Below the pieces are notes generated by a model. That model ran no database searches, had not been told where the DNA came from, and saw only the letters and a list, made by a program, of their open reading frames with translations. A DNA stretch of 64,000 bases from an uncultured Nitrospira sp. GTDB taxonomy: Bacteria > Nitrospirota > Nitrospiria > Nitrospirales > UBA8639. Shown one piece after another: positions 8,489 to 17,167 of this stretch. The stretch covers positions 1 through 64,000 of the forward strand of contig CABVRQ010000004.1 in the NCBI GenBank assembly GCA_902500695.1, in the 5' to 3' direction. The position numbers were made by a program, and so were the translations under genes. Positions within the stretch are counted from its first letter, which is position 1. Every line of letters begins with the position of its first letter.

Positions 8489-9940
8489 TTAGAAACGAGA
8501 GACTTGATCGGGTTCGAATAAGCCGAGTTGAAGTTGCTCGGCTTTAGTCAACGTGATGGGATAATTATCGGTAAAACAGGCATTGCAATAATGATCGGAA
8601 AAGCCGGGAGCCATTGCTAACATGCCTTCTAGGCTAAGGTAGCCTAAGCTATCGGCCGTCACATAACGACGTATTTCTTCAATGCTGAGATTTGACCCGA
8701 TGAGTTCCTTTTGTGTCGGCGTATCAATGCCATAAAAACATGGGGCAATGACCGGGGGGGAACTGATTCGCAGGTGAACTTCTCGAGCACCGGCCTGCCG
8801 AAGCATTTTGACAATTTTCCGGCTGGTGGTACCCCGAACAAGGGAATCATCCACGACCACAATCCGTTTTCCTTCTAAGACATCCGGAACCGGATTTAAT
8901 TTCAGCCTCACCCCAAAATGGCGAATGGCTTGTTGCGGTTCAATAAAGGTCCTTCCCACGTAATGATTGCGGGTCAATCCAATTTCAAATGGTAATCCCA
9001 TCCCTTCAGCATAGCCCAACGCCGCTGGAACACCCGAATCGGGAACCGGGATGACCATGTCCGCGTCTGCTGGACATTCTTTAGCCAACTGACGGCCAAA
9101 GGCTTTGCGAACCGGGTACACGGCATGCGGGCCAAAAATTTTCGAATCGGGTCTGGCGAAATAGACGTATTCAAATACGCATTGGGCGTGCGGCCGTTCC
9201 AGAAACGGATGATAGGAGGTTATTTCGGAATCGTGAATGACGACGATTTCTCCTGGCTCAACTTCACGGACGAATTTGGCATCAATGAGATCGAATGCGC
9301 AGGTCTCAGAGGCCACAACCCAACTACCTTTATAACGCCCCAAACAGAGGGGACGAAAACCAAACGGATCACGGGCCGCAATCAAATGATTATCAGTTAA
9401 AAGCACCAGCGAAAAGGCTCCTCGGACCAAGCTTAATGCGTCAATCACGCGATTGACGATGGTATCCCCTTTTGAGTGAGCGATTAAGTGGATGATGACC
9501 TCGCTATCGGAGTCTGATTGAAAAATAGCGCCATAGGCCTCGAGTTCACCACGAAGCACACCCGCATTAATTAAATTCCCATTGTGGGCTAATGCCAGAT
9601 TTCCAAATGCGAAATTGACGGTCAAGGGTTGAACATTTTGCAATTGTCCACTGCCAGCCGTGGAATACCGATTGTGGCCGATCGCTTTCGTGCCTGGAAG
9701 TTCGCGTAACGTTTTCTTTGAATAAATATCGGCAACGAGGCCTAACCCTTTTTTTTGAAAGAATTGATCTCCATCCGAAGACACAATTCCGGAACCTTCT
9801 TGTCCCCGGTGTTGTAAGGCATAGAGGCCGAGATAGGTCAGATTGGCGGCTTCCTTCGATCCCGCAATCCCGAAGACAGCACATTCTTCATGAAACCCGT
9901 CTGAGGAAGGCATGGCCGGCATCATGGGTAACTTCCTCAT
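8489..9940 (-). CDS. purF: amidophosphoribosyltransferase
   Basis: This enzyme makes 5-phosphoribosylamine from PRPP and glutamine, the first step of de novo purine synthesis. The N-terminal class II glutaminase has the catalytic Cys in EECAVFGI, exposed after removal of an approximately 19-residue propeptide. The phosphoribosyltransferase half has the PRPP loop VVVDDSLVRGTT. Cysteines in CVFEYVYFARPDS, PCFYGID and YCNACF match the 4Fe-4S-binding Bacillus-type enzyme. GAGGAT lies before the ATG. It follows purL in the same direction 80 bp downstream, as part of the pur cluster. The length of 483 is normal. Confidence 0.97.
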   Translation of the reverse strand: MRKLPMMPAMPSSDGFHEECAVFGIAGSKEAANLTYLGLYALQHRGQEGSGIVSSDGDQFFQKKGLGLVADIYSKKTLRELPGTKAIGHNRYSTAGSGQLQNVQPLTVNFAFGNLALAHNGNLINAGVLRGELEAYGAIFQSDSDSEVIIHLIAHSKGDTIVNRVIDALSLVRGAFSLVLLTDNHLIAARDPFGFRPLCLGRYKGSWVVASETCAFDLIDAKFVREVEPGEIVVIHDSEITSYHPFLERPHAQCVFEYVYFARPDSKIFGPHAVYPVRKAFGRQLAKECPADADMVIPVPDSGVPAALGYAEGMGLPFEIGLTRNHYVGRTFIEPQQAIRHFGVRLKLNPVPDVLEGKRIVVVDDSLVRGTTSRKIVKMLRQAGAREVHLRISSPPVIAPCFYGIDTPTQKELIGSNLSIEEIRRYVTADSLGYLSLEGMLAMAPGFSDHYCNACFTDNYPITLTKAEQLQLGLFEPDQVSRF

Positions 9941-10019
9941 GAGATCCTCACATATGCCGGACCCGCCTGTTCAGCAGAAAGGGCTGACCATGTCAAATAA
10001 ATCGAGGGACAACCGGTTA

Positions 10020-12293
10020 TCACGATGTTTCTGTTCCTAATTGGCGTGCGAGACTGTGGTGCCATGCATTTCCCATTTCGGAAAGTGACAGGGTTATTTG
10101 AGACACGGACTGGTTATTGCTGCCACGAATAGTGATATCCATATTTTCTTGAGTAACCTGTCCCAATTCAGTGCTCGGCACTCCGAAGCGTTCAACGGAC
10201 TCCCTTACCTGCTTAATATTCTCGGGGTTAATTGAGATGACAACCCGGGAAGGACTTTCTCCAAAAAGCAGGGCGTCTAGACGCAGGCGATCTTGAGTCA
10301 GTATAACAGTTGCCCCGAATGGTGCGGAAGGATGCGTCAGACAGCATTCGGCTAATGTCACGAGTAATCCACCTTCCGAGCAATCATGCGCTGATTCCAC
10401 CAGCCCGTCTTGTATCAATGAGAGTAGGCAAGAGTGGAGGTCCTTTTCTCGATCCAGATCCAACCAGGGAGGATTACCTTGTTCACGGGAATGGATGACC
10501 TTGAGGTATTCCGTCCCGCCTAAGTCCTCCTTTGTCTCCCCCAGAAGGAGAATCTGATCTCCTGATTGCTTAAACCATTGAGTGATAATGTTTTCCGTGC
10601 GCTCAATGAGTCCGACCATTCCTAAAATCGGAGTTGGATAGATAGAGAGTCCATTCGTTTCGTTATAAAAACTGACGTTCCCGCTCACGACAGGAATTTC
10701 GAATGTTCGACATGCGTCAGCGATCCCTTCGACGGCCATAATAAATTGCCACATGATGTCAGGACGCTCAGGGTTGCCGAAATTCAGACAGTCGGTGACC
10801 CCGATCGGTTGGGCCCCCGCACAAACCAAGTTCCGTGCGGCTTCAGCAACCGCTAATCCTCCTCCCAAATAGGGATTCAGCAGACAGAAACGACTATTGC
10901 CGTCTGTCGTCATGGCCAAGGCTTTGGTGGTCCCTTTGATGCGAACTACGGCGGAGTCGGAGCCTGGGCACACCACGGTATTGGTTCCTACCATATGATC
11001 ATATTGCCGAAATACCCAACGTTTGCTCGCGATGGTTGGTGAAGCTAAGAGTTTCAGTAATACCTCGGCAGGGTCCTTTACGTCAGGAAGAGCGTCAATA
11101 TTTAAGGACTGCAAAAATTCTTGATACTGAGGTGGCGCGGCAGGCCGTTCGTAGCGTGGACCTTCCTCGGCGAGAGCATGAGCGGGTATTTCGGCCACAA
11201 TCTCATGGCCTTCCCTGATTCGAAGAAACCCATCATCCGTCACCTGTCCGACCACGGCAGCATCAATGCCCCATTTTCGGCAGATGGCAAGAACTGCCTC
11301 TTCCTTGCCAGGTTGAGCCACCAGCAACATCCTCTCCTGAGATTCCGATAACAGAATCTCATAGGGAGTCATGTGCGGTTCACGGCGAGGGACCTTGGCC
11401 AGGTCCATGTCAATACCGGTTCCGGCGCGGGAGGCCATTTCGCAGGACGAACTGGTGAGTCCAGCGGCCCCCATGTCTTGAATCCCGACCAACAGGTCCT
11501 GTTCCAAAAATTCAAGGCAAGCTTCAAGTAATAGTTTTTCTAAAAATGGATCGCCAACTTGTACATTCGGACGCTTTTTTTCTGAGGCGTCGTCAAAACT
11601 GTCAGAGGCCATAGTGGCGCCATGGATCCCGTCTCGTCCCGTTTTGGCACCTATGTACAACACTTGATTTCCGGCACCTTTAGCTAAGCCCCTCAGGAGA
11701 CGATCTTTTTTCACAATACCCAAACAAAAGACATTCACCAGTGGATTTTTTGAATAAATATCGTTAAACGTAATTTCCCCACCTACCGTTGGCACCCCCA
11801 TGCAGTTCCCATAGGAAGAAATCCCGGAAACGACTCCTTTGAGGATATGCTGATTTTTGGGAAGGTCCAATTCACCGAATCGCAGGGAATTCAATAGCGC
11901 AATCGGGCGTGCTCCCATGGTAAAAATATCGCGTAGAATCCCACCGACACCGGTGGCCGCCCCTTGAAACGGTTCAATATATGACGGATGATTGTGCGAT
12001 TCCATCTTAAACACTGCCGCAAGTCCCTCTCCAATATCCACGGCTCCAGCGTTTTCACCAGGCCCTTGAACCACCCGGTCTCCCTCGGTCGGAAATCGTT
12101 TCAAATGAATGCGTGAACTCTTATAACTGCAGTGTTCACTCCACATCACAGAAAAGATACCCAACTCAGTGAGATTCGGCTCACGACCAAGATGCTTGAT
12201 GATTTGCACATACTCATCATCAGACAGGCCATGCTGTTTAATAATTTGTGGCGTAAGGGGTACGTGCTGCAAGGTTTTTGAGTCCCGTGTCAT
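10020..12293 (-). CDS. purL: phosphoribosylformylglycinamidine synthase, large subunit PurL
   Basis: The synthetase subunit converts FGAR to FGAM with ATP, using ammonia delivered by PurQ through PurS. Recognisable blocks include GREPNLTELGIFSVMWSEHC near the N-terminus, ESHNHPSYIEPFQGAATGVG, and GGGLAVAEAARN. From the chosen ATG it has 757 residues, the size of the small PurL form that needs separate PurQ and PurS, both of which are encoded just upstream. The frame stays open 32 codons further upstream, but that extension is hydrophobic and unlike the family. No good Shine-Dalgarno precedes the chosen ATG, so the start is the least certain part. Confidence 0.95.
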   Translation of the reverse strand: MTRDSKTLQHVPLTPQIIKQHGLSDDEYVQIIKHLGREPNLTELGIFSVMWSEHCSYKSSRIHLKRFPTEGDRVVQGPGENAGAVDIGEGLAAVFKMESHNHPSYIEPFQGAATGVGGILRDIFTMGARPIALLNSLRFGELDLPKNQHILKGVVSGISSYGNCMGVPTVGGEITFNDIYSKNPLVNVFCLGIVKKDRLLRGLAKGAGNQVLYIGAKTGRDGIHGATMASDSFDDASEKKRPNVQVGDPFLEKLLLEACLEFLEQDLLVGIQDMGAAGLTSSSCEMASRAGTGIDMDLAKVPRREPHMTPYEILLSESQERMLLVAQPGKEEAVLAICRKWGIDAAVVGQVTDDGFLRIREGHEIVAEIPAHALAEEGPRYERPAAPPQYQEFLQSLNIDALPDVKDPAEVLLKLLASPTIASKRWVFRQYDHMVGTNTVVCPGSDSAVVRIKGTTKALAMTTDGNSRFCLLNPYLGGGLAVAEAARNLVCAGAQPIGVTDCLNFGNPERPDIMWQFIMAVEGIADACRTFEIPVVSGNVSFYNETNGLSIYPTPILGMVGLIERTENIITQWFKQSGDQILLLGETKEDLGGTEYLKVIHSREQGNPPWLDLDREKDLHSCLLSLIQDGLVESAHDCSEGGLLVTLAECCLTHPSAPFGATVILTQDRLRLDALLFGESPSRVVISINPENIKQVRESVERFGVPSTELGQVTQENMDITIRGSNNQSVSQITLSLSEMGNAWHHSLARQLGTETS

Positions 12294-12449
12294 AGGAGGT
12301 AACTCATCCTGATATGATTCTTTTCTCACTAGGAAAAAGGGAATGAGAGAGGTGAAAACAGAATATGATACTAATAATTTCGAATACAACCCACGCGATT
12401 CATTTCCTCAACGCTCACGGAAATGTACATAAGAAAGTCAGAAGAACAG

Positions 12450-12466
12450 TCATTTCAATGAAATGA
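12450..12466. repeat. 17-bp palindrome upstream of purL
   Basis: TCATTTCAATGAAATGA is an eight-base perfect inverted repeat around one central base. It lies about 157 bp upstream of the purL start and just after the DUF433 gene. It could be an operator or a small hairpin. It is not followed by a T-tract on either strand, so a terminator role is unlikely. Confidence 0.45.
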
Positions 12467-12502
12467 AAACTTAGCATAAACGCACCCATTCTGTCCTATG
12501 GC

Positions 12503-12733
12503 TTAATGACCTGAAGGCAGGCGAAGGGGCAAATGATCCGTGACGTAAGAGGCATATCGCAACGCCGAAAGCACTTGTTCATATGTCAGGTTCAAAGCTT
12601 CCTGAACGTCATCAAAAGATTTCCCGATGCCAAGTGTTCCAACCACAGTGGCCACATCAACCTCGGTGCCTGCTACACATGGTTTCCCATGGCAAGTGTC
12701 TGGAGTCATCGTAATTCCTGGAAAAATTTCCAT
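12503..12733 (-). CDS. DUF433 family protein
   Basis: The 76-residue protein matches the DUF433 layout: PGITMTPDTCHGKPCVAGTE, then a helix-turn-helix-like pair of helices (SFDDVQEALNLTYEQVLSALRYA). DUF433 proteins are small DNA-binding proteins, and some are antitoxins of VapB45 or HigA-like pairs. No toxin gene is adjacent here. I chose the ATG that places the CHGKP motif at the usual distance from the N-terminus. Two upstream in-frame starts exist, one of which would overlap purQ. It sits alone between purQ and purL, inside the purine cluster, where it is not expected. Confidence 0.7.
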   Translation of the reverse strand: MEIFPGITMTPDTCHGKPCVAGTEVDVATVVGTLGIGKSFDDVQEALNLTYEQVLSALRYASYVTDHLPLRLPSGH

Positions 12734-12782
12734 GCTGGCAATGACAAACAATGGAGACATTGGCGGATTGCAGTAATCTCGC

Positions 12783-13496
12783 CTATACAGGTTGAGGTGT
12801 TTTGTGTTTTTCCAACGCTGCAATCATAGATCGAAAAATATACACCCCATCCTCATTATTGAGAAGATGTTCTGCGCCTCGTTCCGGATGAGGCATCAGG
12901 CCAAGGACGTTTCCCGCCGCGTTACGAATTCCCGCAATGTTATCCAGCGATCCATTGGGATTGGCTTGAGAAGTCACTTTGCCTTCGCGATCACAAAATC
13001 GAAAAACGATTTGCGCATTGGCCTGCAATGCGGACAGAGTCACGGGGTTTGTATAATAATTTCCCTCAGCATGGGCAATCGGCAGCTTCAGAACCTGCCC
13101 GGGTTCACAGTGATTGGTGAACGGAGTGTCAGCGTTTTCTACCCGTATATAGCGATCTTCACAAATAAAAGAAAGATCCCTATTGCGCAACATAGCACCG
13201 GGTAATATTCCAAGCTCCAAAAGCATTTGAAATCCATTGCATATGCCCAAGACCATTCCTCCCCGCTCAGCAAACTCAACGACCGCGTCCATGATGGGAG
13301 AGAATCGGGCTATGGCACCTGTACGAAGGTAGTCCCCATAAGAAAAACCCCCTGGCAGAATAATGGCATCCATTCCTTTGAGGGATCTCTCTTGATGCCA
13401 AATGAAATGAGCGGTTTGTTCCATGACCTCCGAAAGAACATGCGCGCAATCACGATCACAATTGGATCCGGGAAAGACAATGATACCGATGTTCAT
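12783..13496 (-). CDS. purQ: phosphoribosylformylglycinamidine synthase, glutaminase subunit PurQ
   Basis: The class I glutamine amidotransferase supplies ammonia to PurL. The sequence opens with GIIVFPGSNCDRD, has GGFSYGDYLR and the nucleophile elbow LGICNGFQMLLELGIL with catalytic Cys, and the His-Glu pair in LMPHPERGAE. The length of 237 is typical. It lies between purS and purL, separated from purL by the DUF433 gene. Together PurS, PurQ and PurL form the FGAM synthase complex. Confidence 0.96.
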   Translation of the reverse strand: MNIGIIVFPGSNCDRDCAHVLSEVMEQTAHFIWHQERSLKGMDAIILPGGFSYGDYLRTGAIARFSPIMDAVVEFAERGGMVLGICNGFQMLLELGILPGAMLRNRDLSFICEDRYIRVENADTPFTNHCEPGQVLKLPIAHAEGNYYTNPVTLSALQANAQIVFRFCDREGKVTSQANPNGSLDNIAGIRNAAGNVLGLMPHPERGAEHLLNNEDGVYIFRSMIAALEKHKTPQPV

Positions 13497-13591
13497 AACG
13501 CTCTCCCCCTGTTGCCATTTCTACTGAGACGAGAAGGGTTAGCAGAGAAAAAAGCGAATTCAATCATGAGCGACAACCAACAGACCATTAG

Positions 13592-13837
13592 TTATGCCTC
13601 AAGGATCTCGTATTGATATTCTTCAATGACGGTATTGGCAAGGAGCTTTTCGCACATCTCTTTTATCCTATTTCCTGCAGATGTCGTGTCTGTTTCACAA
13701 AGATCCACCTCGATGAATTTTCCTATGCGGACCTCTCCAACCGTTTCAAAGCCAAGAGTTTGAAGCGATTGTTGAATGGCTCGCCCTTGAGGATCCAGAA
13801 TTCCGTTTTTGAGGGTAATGTAAATTTTGGCTTTCAT
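13592..13837 (-). CDS. purS: phosphoribosylformylglycinamidine synthase subunit PurS
   Basis: The 81-residue PurS bridges PurQ and PurL in the bacterial three-part FGAM synthase. Typical features are the opening KAKIYITLKNGILDPQGRAI, the turn LGFETVGEVRIGKFIEVDL and the closing YEILEA. It lies about 95 bp upstream of purQ and 114 bp downstream of purC. The presence of purS agrees with the short form of PurL. Confidence 0.93.
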   Translation of the reverse strand: MKAKIYITLKNGILDPQGRAIQQSLQTLGFETVGEVRIGKFIEVDLCETDTTSAGNRIKEMCEKLLANTVIEEYQYEILEA

Positions 13838-13951
13838 GATTTCACAGAAGATTCGACATGCACCAGGTGAATAAAGGCTTTACGGCACAGCCAGGATTCT
13901 TGCCAACATGGCCTTTGCCAAAGAACGATCGCTTTACTCGAAAAACACGAT

Positions 13952-14656
13952 TTATCCGCAAACCCGTTTGAGAACTTCTTGATAGGTTTCCTCGATACGC
14001 CCCAAGTCTTTACGGAAACGATCCTTATCCATGCGTTCCCCGGTTTGGATGTCCCAAAAACGGCACGTGTCGGGGGAAATTTCATCTGCTAAGATAATCT
14101 GACCATTCCATAAACCAAATTCCAACTTAAAATCCACCAGCATCATGCCCCTTTTCTGGAAAAAAGGTTTGAGCACTTCGTTGATTTTGAGAGCCTGTTG
14201 CCGGAGTTCTTGAATTTGCGAGGGTGTGGCCAATTTAAGGAGGCGAATATGGTCTTCGGAAATCAGAGGGTCGCCCAGCGAATCGTCTTTATAGAAAAAC
14301 TCGACTAATGGGGGATCAATGATTAAGCCTTCTTCTAAACCCAGGCGTTTGACAATACTGCCCGTGGCTCGATTGCGCACCACAACTTCCACGGGAATAA
14401 TTTTCACCCGTCGCGTTAACATTTCTCGATCATTGAGTCGCTGGATAAAATGGCTGGGAGTGCCGGCTTCCGCAAGATACTGAAAAAGCGTGGCGGAAAC
14501 TTTATTGTTCACCACCCCTTTTCCCAAGATAGTCCCTCGTTTTTGCGCATTGAATGCTGTGGCATCGTCCTTGAAGTAGTGAATGACTTCGTCTAATTTT
14601 TCAGTCAGGAAAATCTTTTTGGCTTTCCCTTCGTAAAGCATATCTCCCTTAGTCAT
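13952..14656 (-). CDS. purC: phosphoribosylaminoimidazole-succinocarboxamide synthase
   Basis: SAICAR synthase joins CAIR and aspartate with ATP. Family blocks are MLYEGKAKKIF, DDATAFNAQKRGTILGKG, VEVVVRNRATGSIVKRLG, LVDFKLEFG and the ADEISPDTCRFWD signature. The length of 234 is normal for the single-domain bacterial form. Its ATG overlaps the purB stop by 4 bp (ATGA), so PurB and PurC, which act at consecutive steps, are probably translationally coupled. Confidence 0.96.
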   Translation of the reverse strand: MTKGDMLYEGKAKKIFLTEKLDEVIHYFKDDATAFNAQKRGTILGKGVVNNKVSATLFQYLAEAGTPSHFIQRLNDREMLTRRVKIIPVEVVVRNRATGSIVKRLGLEEGLIIDPPLVEFFYKDDSLGDPLISEDHIRLLKLATPSQIQELRQQALKINEVLKPFFQKRGMMLVDFKLEFGLWNGQIILADEISPDTCRFWDIQTGERMDKDRFRKDLGRIEETYQEVLKRVCG

Positions 14657-16023
14657 GCTCTCTTCCTCTTGGTTGATGCTTTTTTTGAGATAGTGGCTTG
14701 GGGTGGTGTTGAACGCACGCTCTGAGCGTGCCTTCCAAACACCCGTCTAAAAATCTGCTGCTGGTTTCGCAAATAGGCTCTGGGATTAAAGCAGGTCGCG
14801 ATCTCTTTTGCACTCAGGTGTTTGGCAATAAAGGGATCCTCCTCTATAAGGGCTTGGAAACTTCCTGCCCCTTTCCATGCAGCCATTGCCTGTTGCTGCA
14901 CATGCTCATAGGCGTCTTTTCTGATCGCACCTTTATCTAACAGCGCCAGCAACACTCGTTGCGAATAGATCAGCCCACCCGTTTGATTCAGCGTGGCCAT
15001 CATCCGTTCAGGATAGACCACCAGCTTGGACAACATGTTCGTTAACCGGACCAGCATGTAATTGATCAGAATCGTGCTATCCGGAAGGATTATCCGCTCA
15101 GCCGATGAATGGCTAATGTCTCGTTCATGCCACAATGCAACATTTTCCATGGCAGCCAGACTGTTACTGCGAACCACTCTGGCAAGACCACATAAATTTT
15201 CCGAGCTGATCGGGTTCCGTTTATGAGGCATGGCGGAAGAGCCCTTTTGGCCAGGCTCAAAGTACTCTTCGGCTTCCAAGACTTCGGTTCTTTGCAAATG
15301 ACGAATTTCAGTGGCAACTTTTTCAATACTGGCTGCCATCAGAGCCAATACCGAAAGGAAGGCCGCGTGACGGTCCCGCTGAAGCACCTGATTTGAAATA
15401 GGCGCCGGCTTCAACCCTAAGCGTTGACATACCGTTTTTTCTATTGAGGGAGAAAGATGTGCAAATGTGCCCATGGCCCCGGAAAGCTTGCCGACAGCAA
15501 TGTCCACGAACGCGGCCTCTAGGCGGAGTTGCTGTCGTTGAAACTCCTGATACCAAATGGCCACCTTCCACGCAAAGGAAATAGGCTCTCCATGAATACC
15601 ATGCGAACGCCCCACCATCAGGGTATCCTGGTGCGCAAAAGCTAAATCCCGCAAGGCACTAAGCAATACTTTAAGATCCTCACGAATCAATTGGGCGGCT
15701 TCCACCAACTGCAACGAAAGGGACGTATCGACGATATCCGAAGAGGTGAGCCCGACATGCAGAAATCGACCATCATTCCCTGCCTGCTCCGCCACCGATT
15801 CCAGGAAAGCAATAACATCATGTTTAGTGATTTGTTCGATAGCCGCGATTCGTAAAGGATTAACCGTGACTTTTTTTCGAATGCGGGCTGCCACGCCGGG
15901 AGGAATCTGTCTCATCTTTTCCATGGCTTCGCACACGGCAAGTTCGACCTGTAACCACAACTCATATTTGTGGGTCTGGGTCCAAACGGCCCCCATACGG
16001 GGTAACGTGTAGCGGTCAATCAT
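14653..16023 (-). CDS. purB: adenylosuccinate lyase
   Basis: PurB splits SAICAR to AICAR and adenylosuccinate to AMP, releasing fumarate. The fumarase/aspartase superfamily signature SSAMPHKRNPISSEN, with the mobile catalytic Ser loop, is near residue 260. Other blocks are GLTSSDIVDTSLSLQ and GRSHGIHGEPISFAWK. I take the ATG that gives MIDRYTLPRMGAVW, the family start. A TTG four codons upstream touches the nusB stop. The C-terminal tail is rich in Lys and Arg (KKASTKRKRA), an extension beyond the usual end. It lies between nusB and purC. Confidence 0.95.
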   Translation of the reverse strand: MIDRYTLPRMGAVWTQTHKYELWLQVELAVCEAMEKMRQIPPGVAARIRKKVTVNPLRIAAIEQITKHDVIAFLESVAEQAGNDGRFLHVGLTSSDIVDTSLSLQLVEAAQLIREDLKVLLSALRDLAFAHQDTLMVGRSHGIHGEPISFAWKVAIWYQEFQRQQLRLEAAFVDIAVGKLSGAMGTFAHLSPSIEKTVCQRLGLKPAPISNQVLQRDRHAAFLSVLALMAASIEKVATEIRHLQRTEVLEAEEYFEPGQKGSSAMPHKRNPISSENLCGLARVVRSNSLAAMENVALWHERDISHSSAERIILPDSTILINYMLVRLTNMLSKLVVYPERMMATLNQTGGLIYSQRVLLALLDKGAIRKDAYEHVQQQAMAAWKGAGSFQALIEEDPFIAKHLSAKEIATCFNPRAYLRNQQQIFRRVFGRHAQSVRSTPPQATISKKASTKRKRA

Positions 16024-16035
16024 GGGAAAGGGCAA

Positions 16036-16563
16036 TTAGGAGGTAGGTGATGGATCAGAGAATTCCGGCGCAGGATATTTTTGTTGAATTTGGCTTCGCT
16101 TGATAGCAAGCTTTGGCTCAGCACGGAGAACATGGTCTAAAAGTCCATTCACGAATCGTCTGGCCTCATCATCCGCAAAGAGTTTAGCCAATTCAACCGC
16201 TTCATTGATGGTCACCATGGCCGGAATATCGGGCTCCCATAACAATTCGTAAATGGAACACCTCAGGATATTCCTATCCACGACCGGCATCCGTTGCAAG
16301 GACCAGTCGATGGCAAAGGCACGAATAATTTGATCAATTTCAGGCTGATTCGTAATGACCCCAAGAAAGAGATTTGAGGTAAATGTTTGGACTTCCGGTG
16401 AAGCCGATTGACTTGCCCAAAACTTTTCTTGCCAGGATGGGTTTTGATCTTGAAATTCATATTGGAAAAGCATTTGCAGCGCAAGCTGCCGGGCCAGGCG
16501 TCTGGATGGCCGACCCTGTGTCTGATTAGCTGGTGGGGTACCTGATGGAACGGTCATAGTCAT
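16036..16563 (-). CDS. nusB: transcription antitermination factor NusB
   Basis: NusB binds boxA RNA with NusE (S10) and promotes rRNA antitermination. The all-helical protein shows SRRLARQLALQMLFQYEFQ near the N-terminus and, in the second half, RNILRCSIYELLWEPDIPAM followed by INEAVELAKLFADDEARRFV. The length of 175 includes short Pro/Ser-rich tails at both ends. Its start overlaps the end of ribH by 4 bp. The ribH-nusB pair is a common bacterial arrangement. Confidence 0.95.
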   Translation of the reverse strand: MTMTVPSGTPPANQTQGRPSRRLARQLALQMLFQYEFQDQNPSWQEKFWASQSASPEVQTFTSNLFLGVITNQPEIDQIIRAFAIDWSLQRMPVVDRNILRCSIYELLWEPDIPAMVTINEAVELAKLFADDEARRFVNGLLDHVLRAEPKLAIKRSQIQQKYPAPEFSDPSPTS

Positions 16564-17072
16564 GATGTTGTGGATTCTCTTAAGAAACCAGACTGGCGAA
16601 TACTGGTCTTACTCAAACGTTTCATTAAGACGGCCATATCAAGAGCGGTGCGGGCTGCGTCCGCCCCTTTATTTCGTTCAGGTGCTCCGGAACGTTCCAT
16701 TGCCTGAGCAACGGTATCCGTAGTCAGGACACCGAAAATAATGGGAATTCCGGTATCCAGAGATGCCTGGCCGATCCCGCGACTTGTCTCTGCACAAATA
16801 TATTCGAAGTGTGGCGTTTCCCCGCGGATCACTGCCCCTAAACAGATGACGGCATCAAATCGATGAGATTGGGCCAGTGTCTTTGCAATTAATGGAATCT
16901 CAAATGCCCCAGGAACCCGAATGACCTGCCTGTGGTCTGGTGGGGTTCCTAATTGGGTTAAGGTGGATTCAGCTGCAGCCAGTAAGCGGCTGGTCACGAC
17001 CTCGTTAAAAGTACTGACCACGATCGCTACCTGACAATCTACCTCATCCCCACGGCGCTCCTGATTCACCAT
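16560..17072 (-). CDS. ribH: 6,7-dimethyl-8-ribityllumazine synthase
   Basis: RibH condenses the pyrimidinedione product of the pathway with dihydroxybutanone phosphate, the next-to-last step of riboflavin synthesis. Marks of the family are AIVVSTFNEVVTSRLL, the substrate loop PGAFEIPLIAKTLA, and CLGAVIRGETPHFEYICAET, with the catalytic His in the following GVLTTDT/ERSGA region in most homologues. The length is 170. It follows ribBA by 95 bp and overlaps nusB. The other two rib genes (ribD, ribE) are not in the window. Confidence 0.95.
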   Translation of the reverse strand: MVNQERRGDEVDCQVAIVVSTFNEVVTSRLLAAAESTLTQLGTPPDHRQVIRVPGAFEIPLIAKTLAQSHRFDAVICLGAVIRGETPHFEYICAETSRGIGQASLDTGIPIIFGVLTTDTVAQAMERSGAPERNKGADAARTALDMAVLMKRLSKTSIRQSGFLRESTTS

Positions 17073-17167
17073 GCTAGTTCAGAAATTCCTTCAAAACTCA
17101 GTCCCTCAAAAAGCGAGAGAGTCGGGATCAGTGTGTACCACTTGCCGATGGGAACCGCAAGTCCCCA

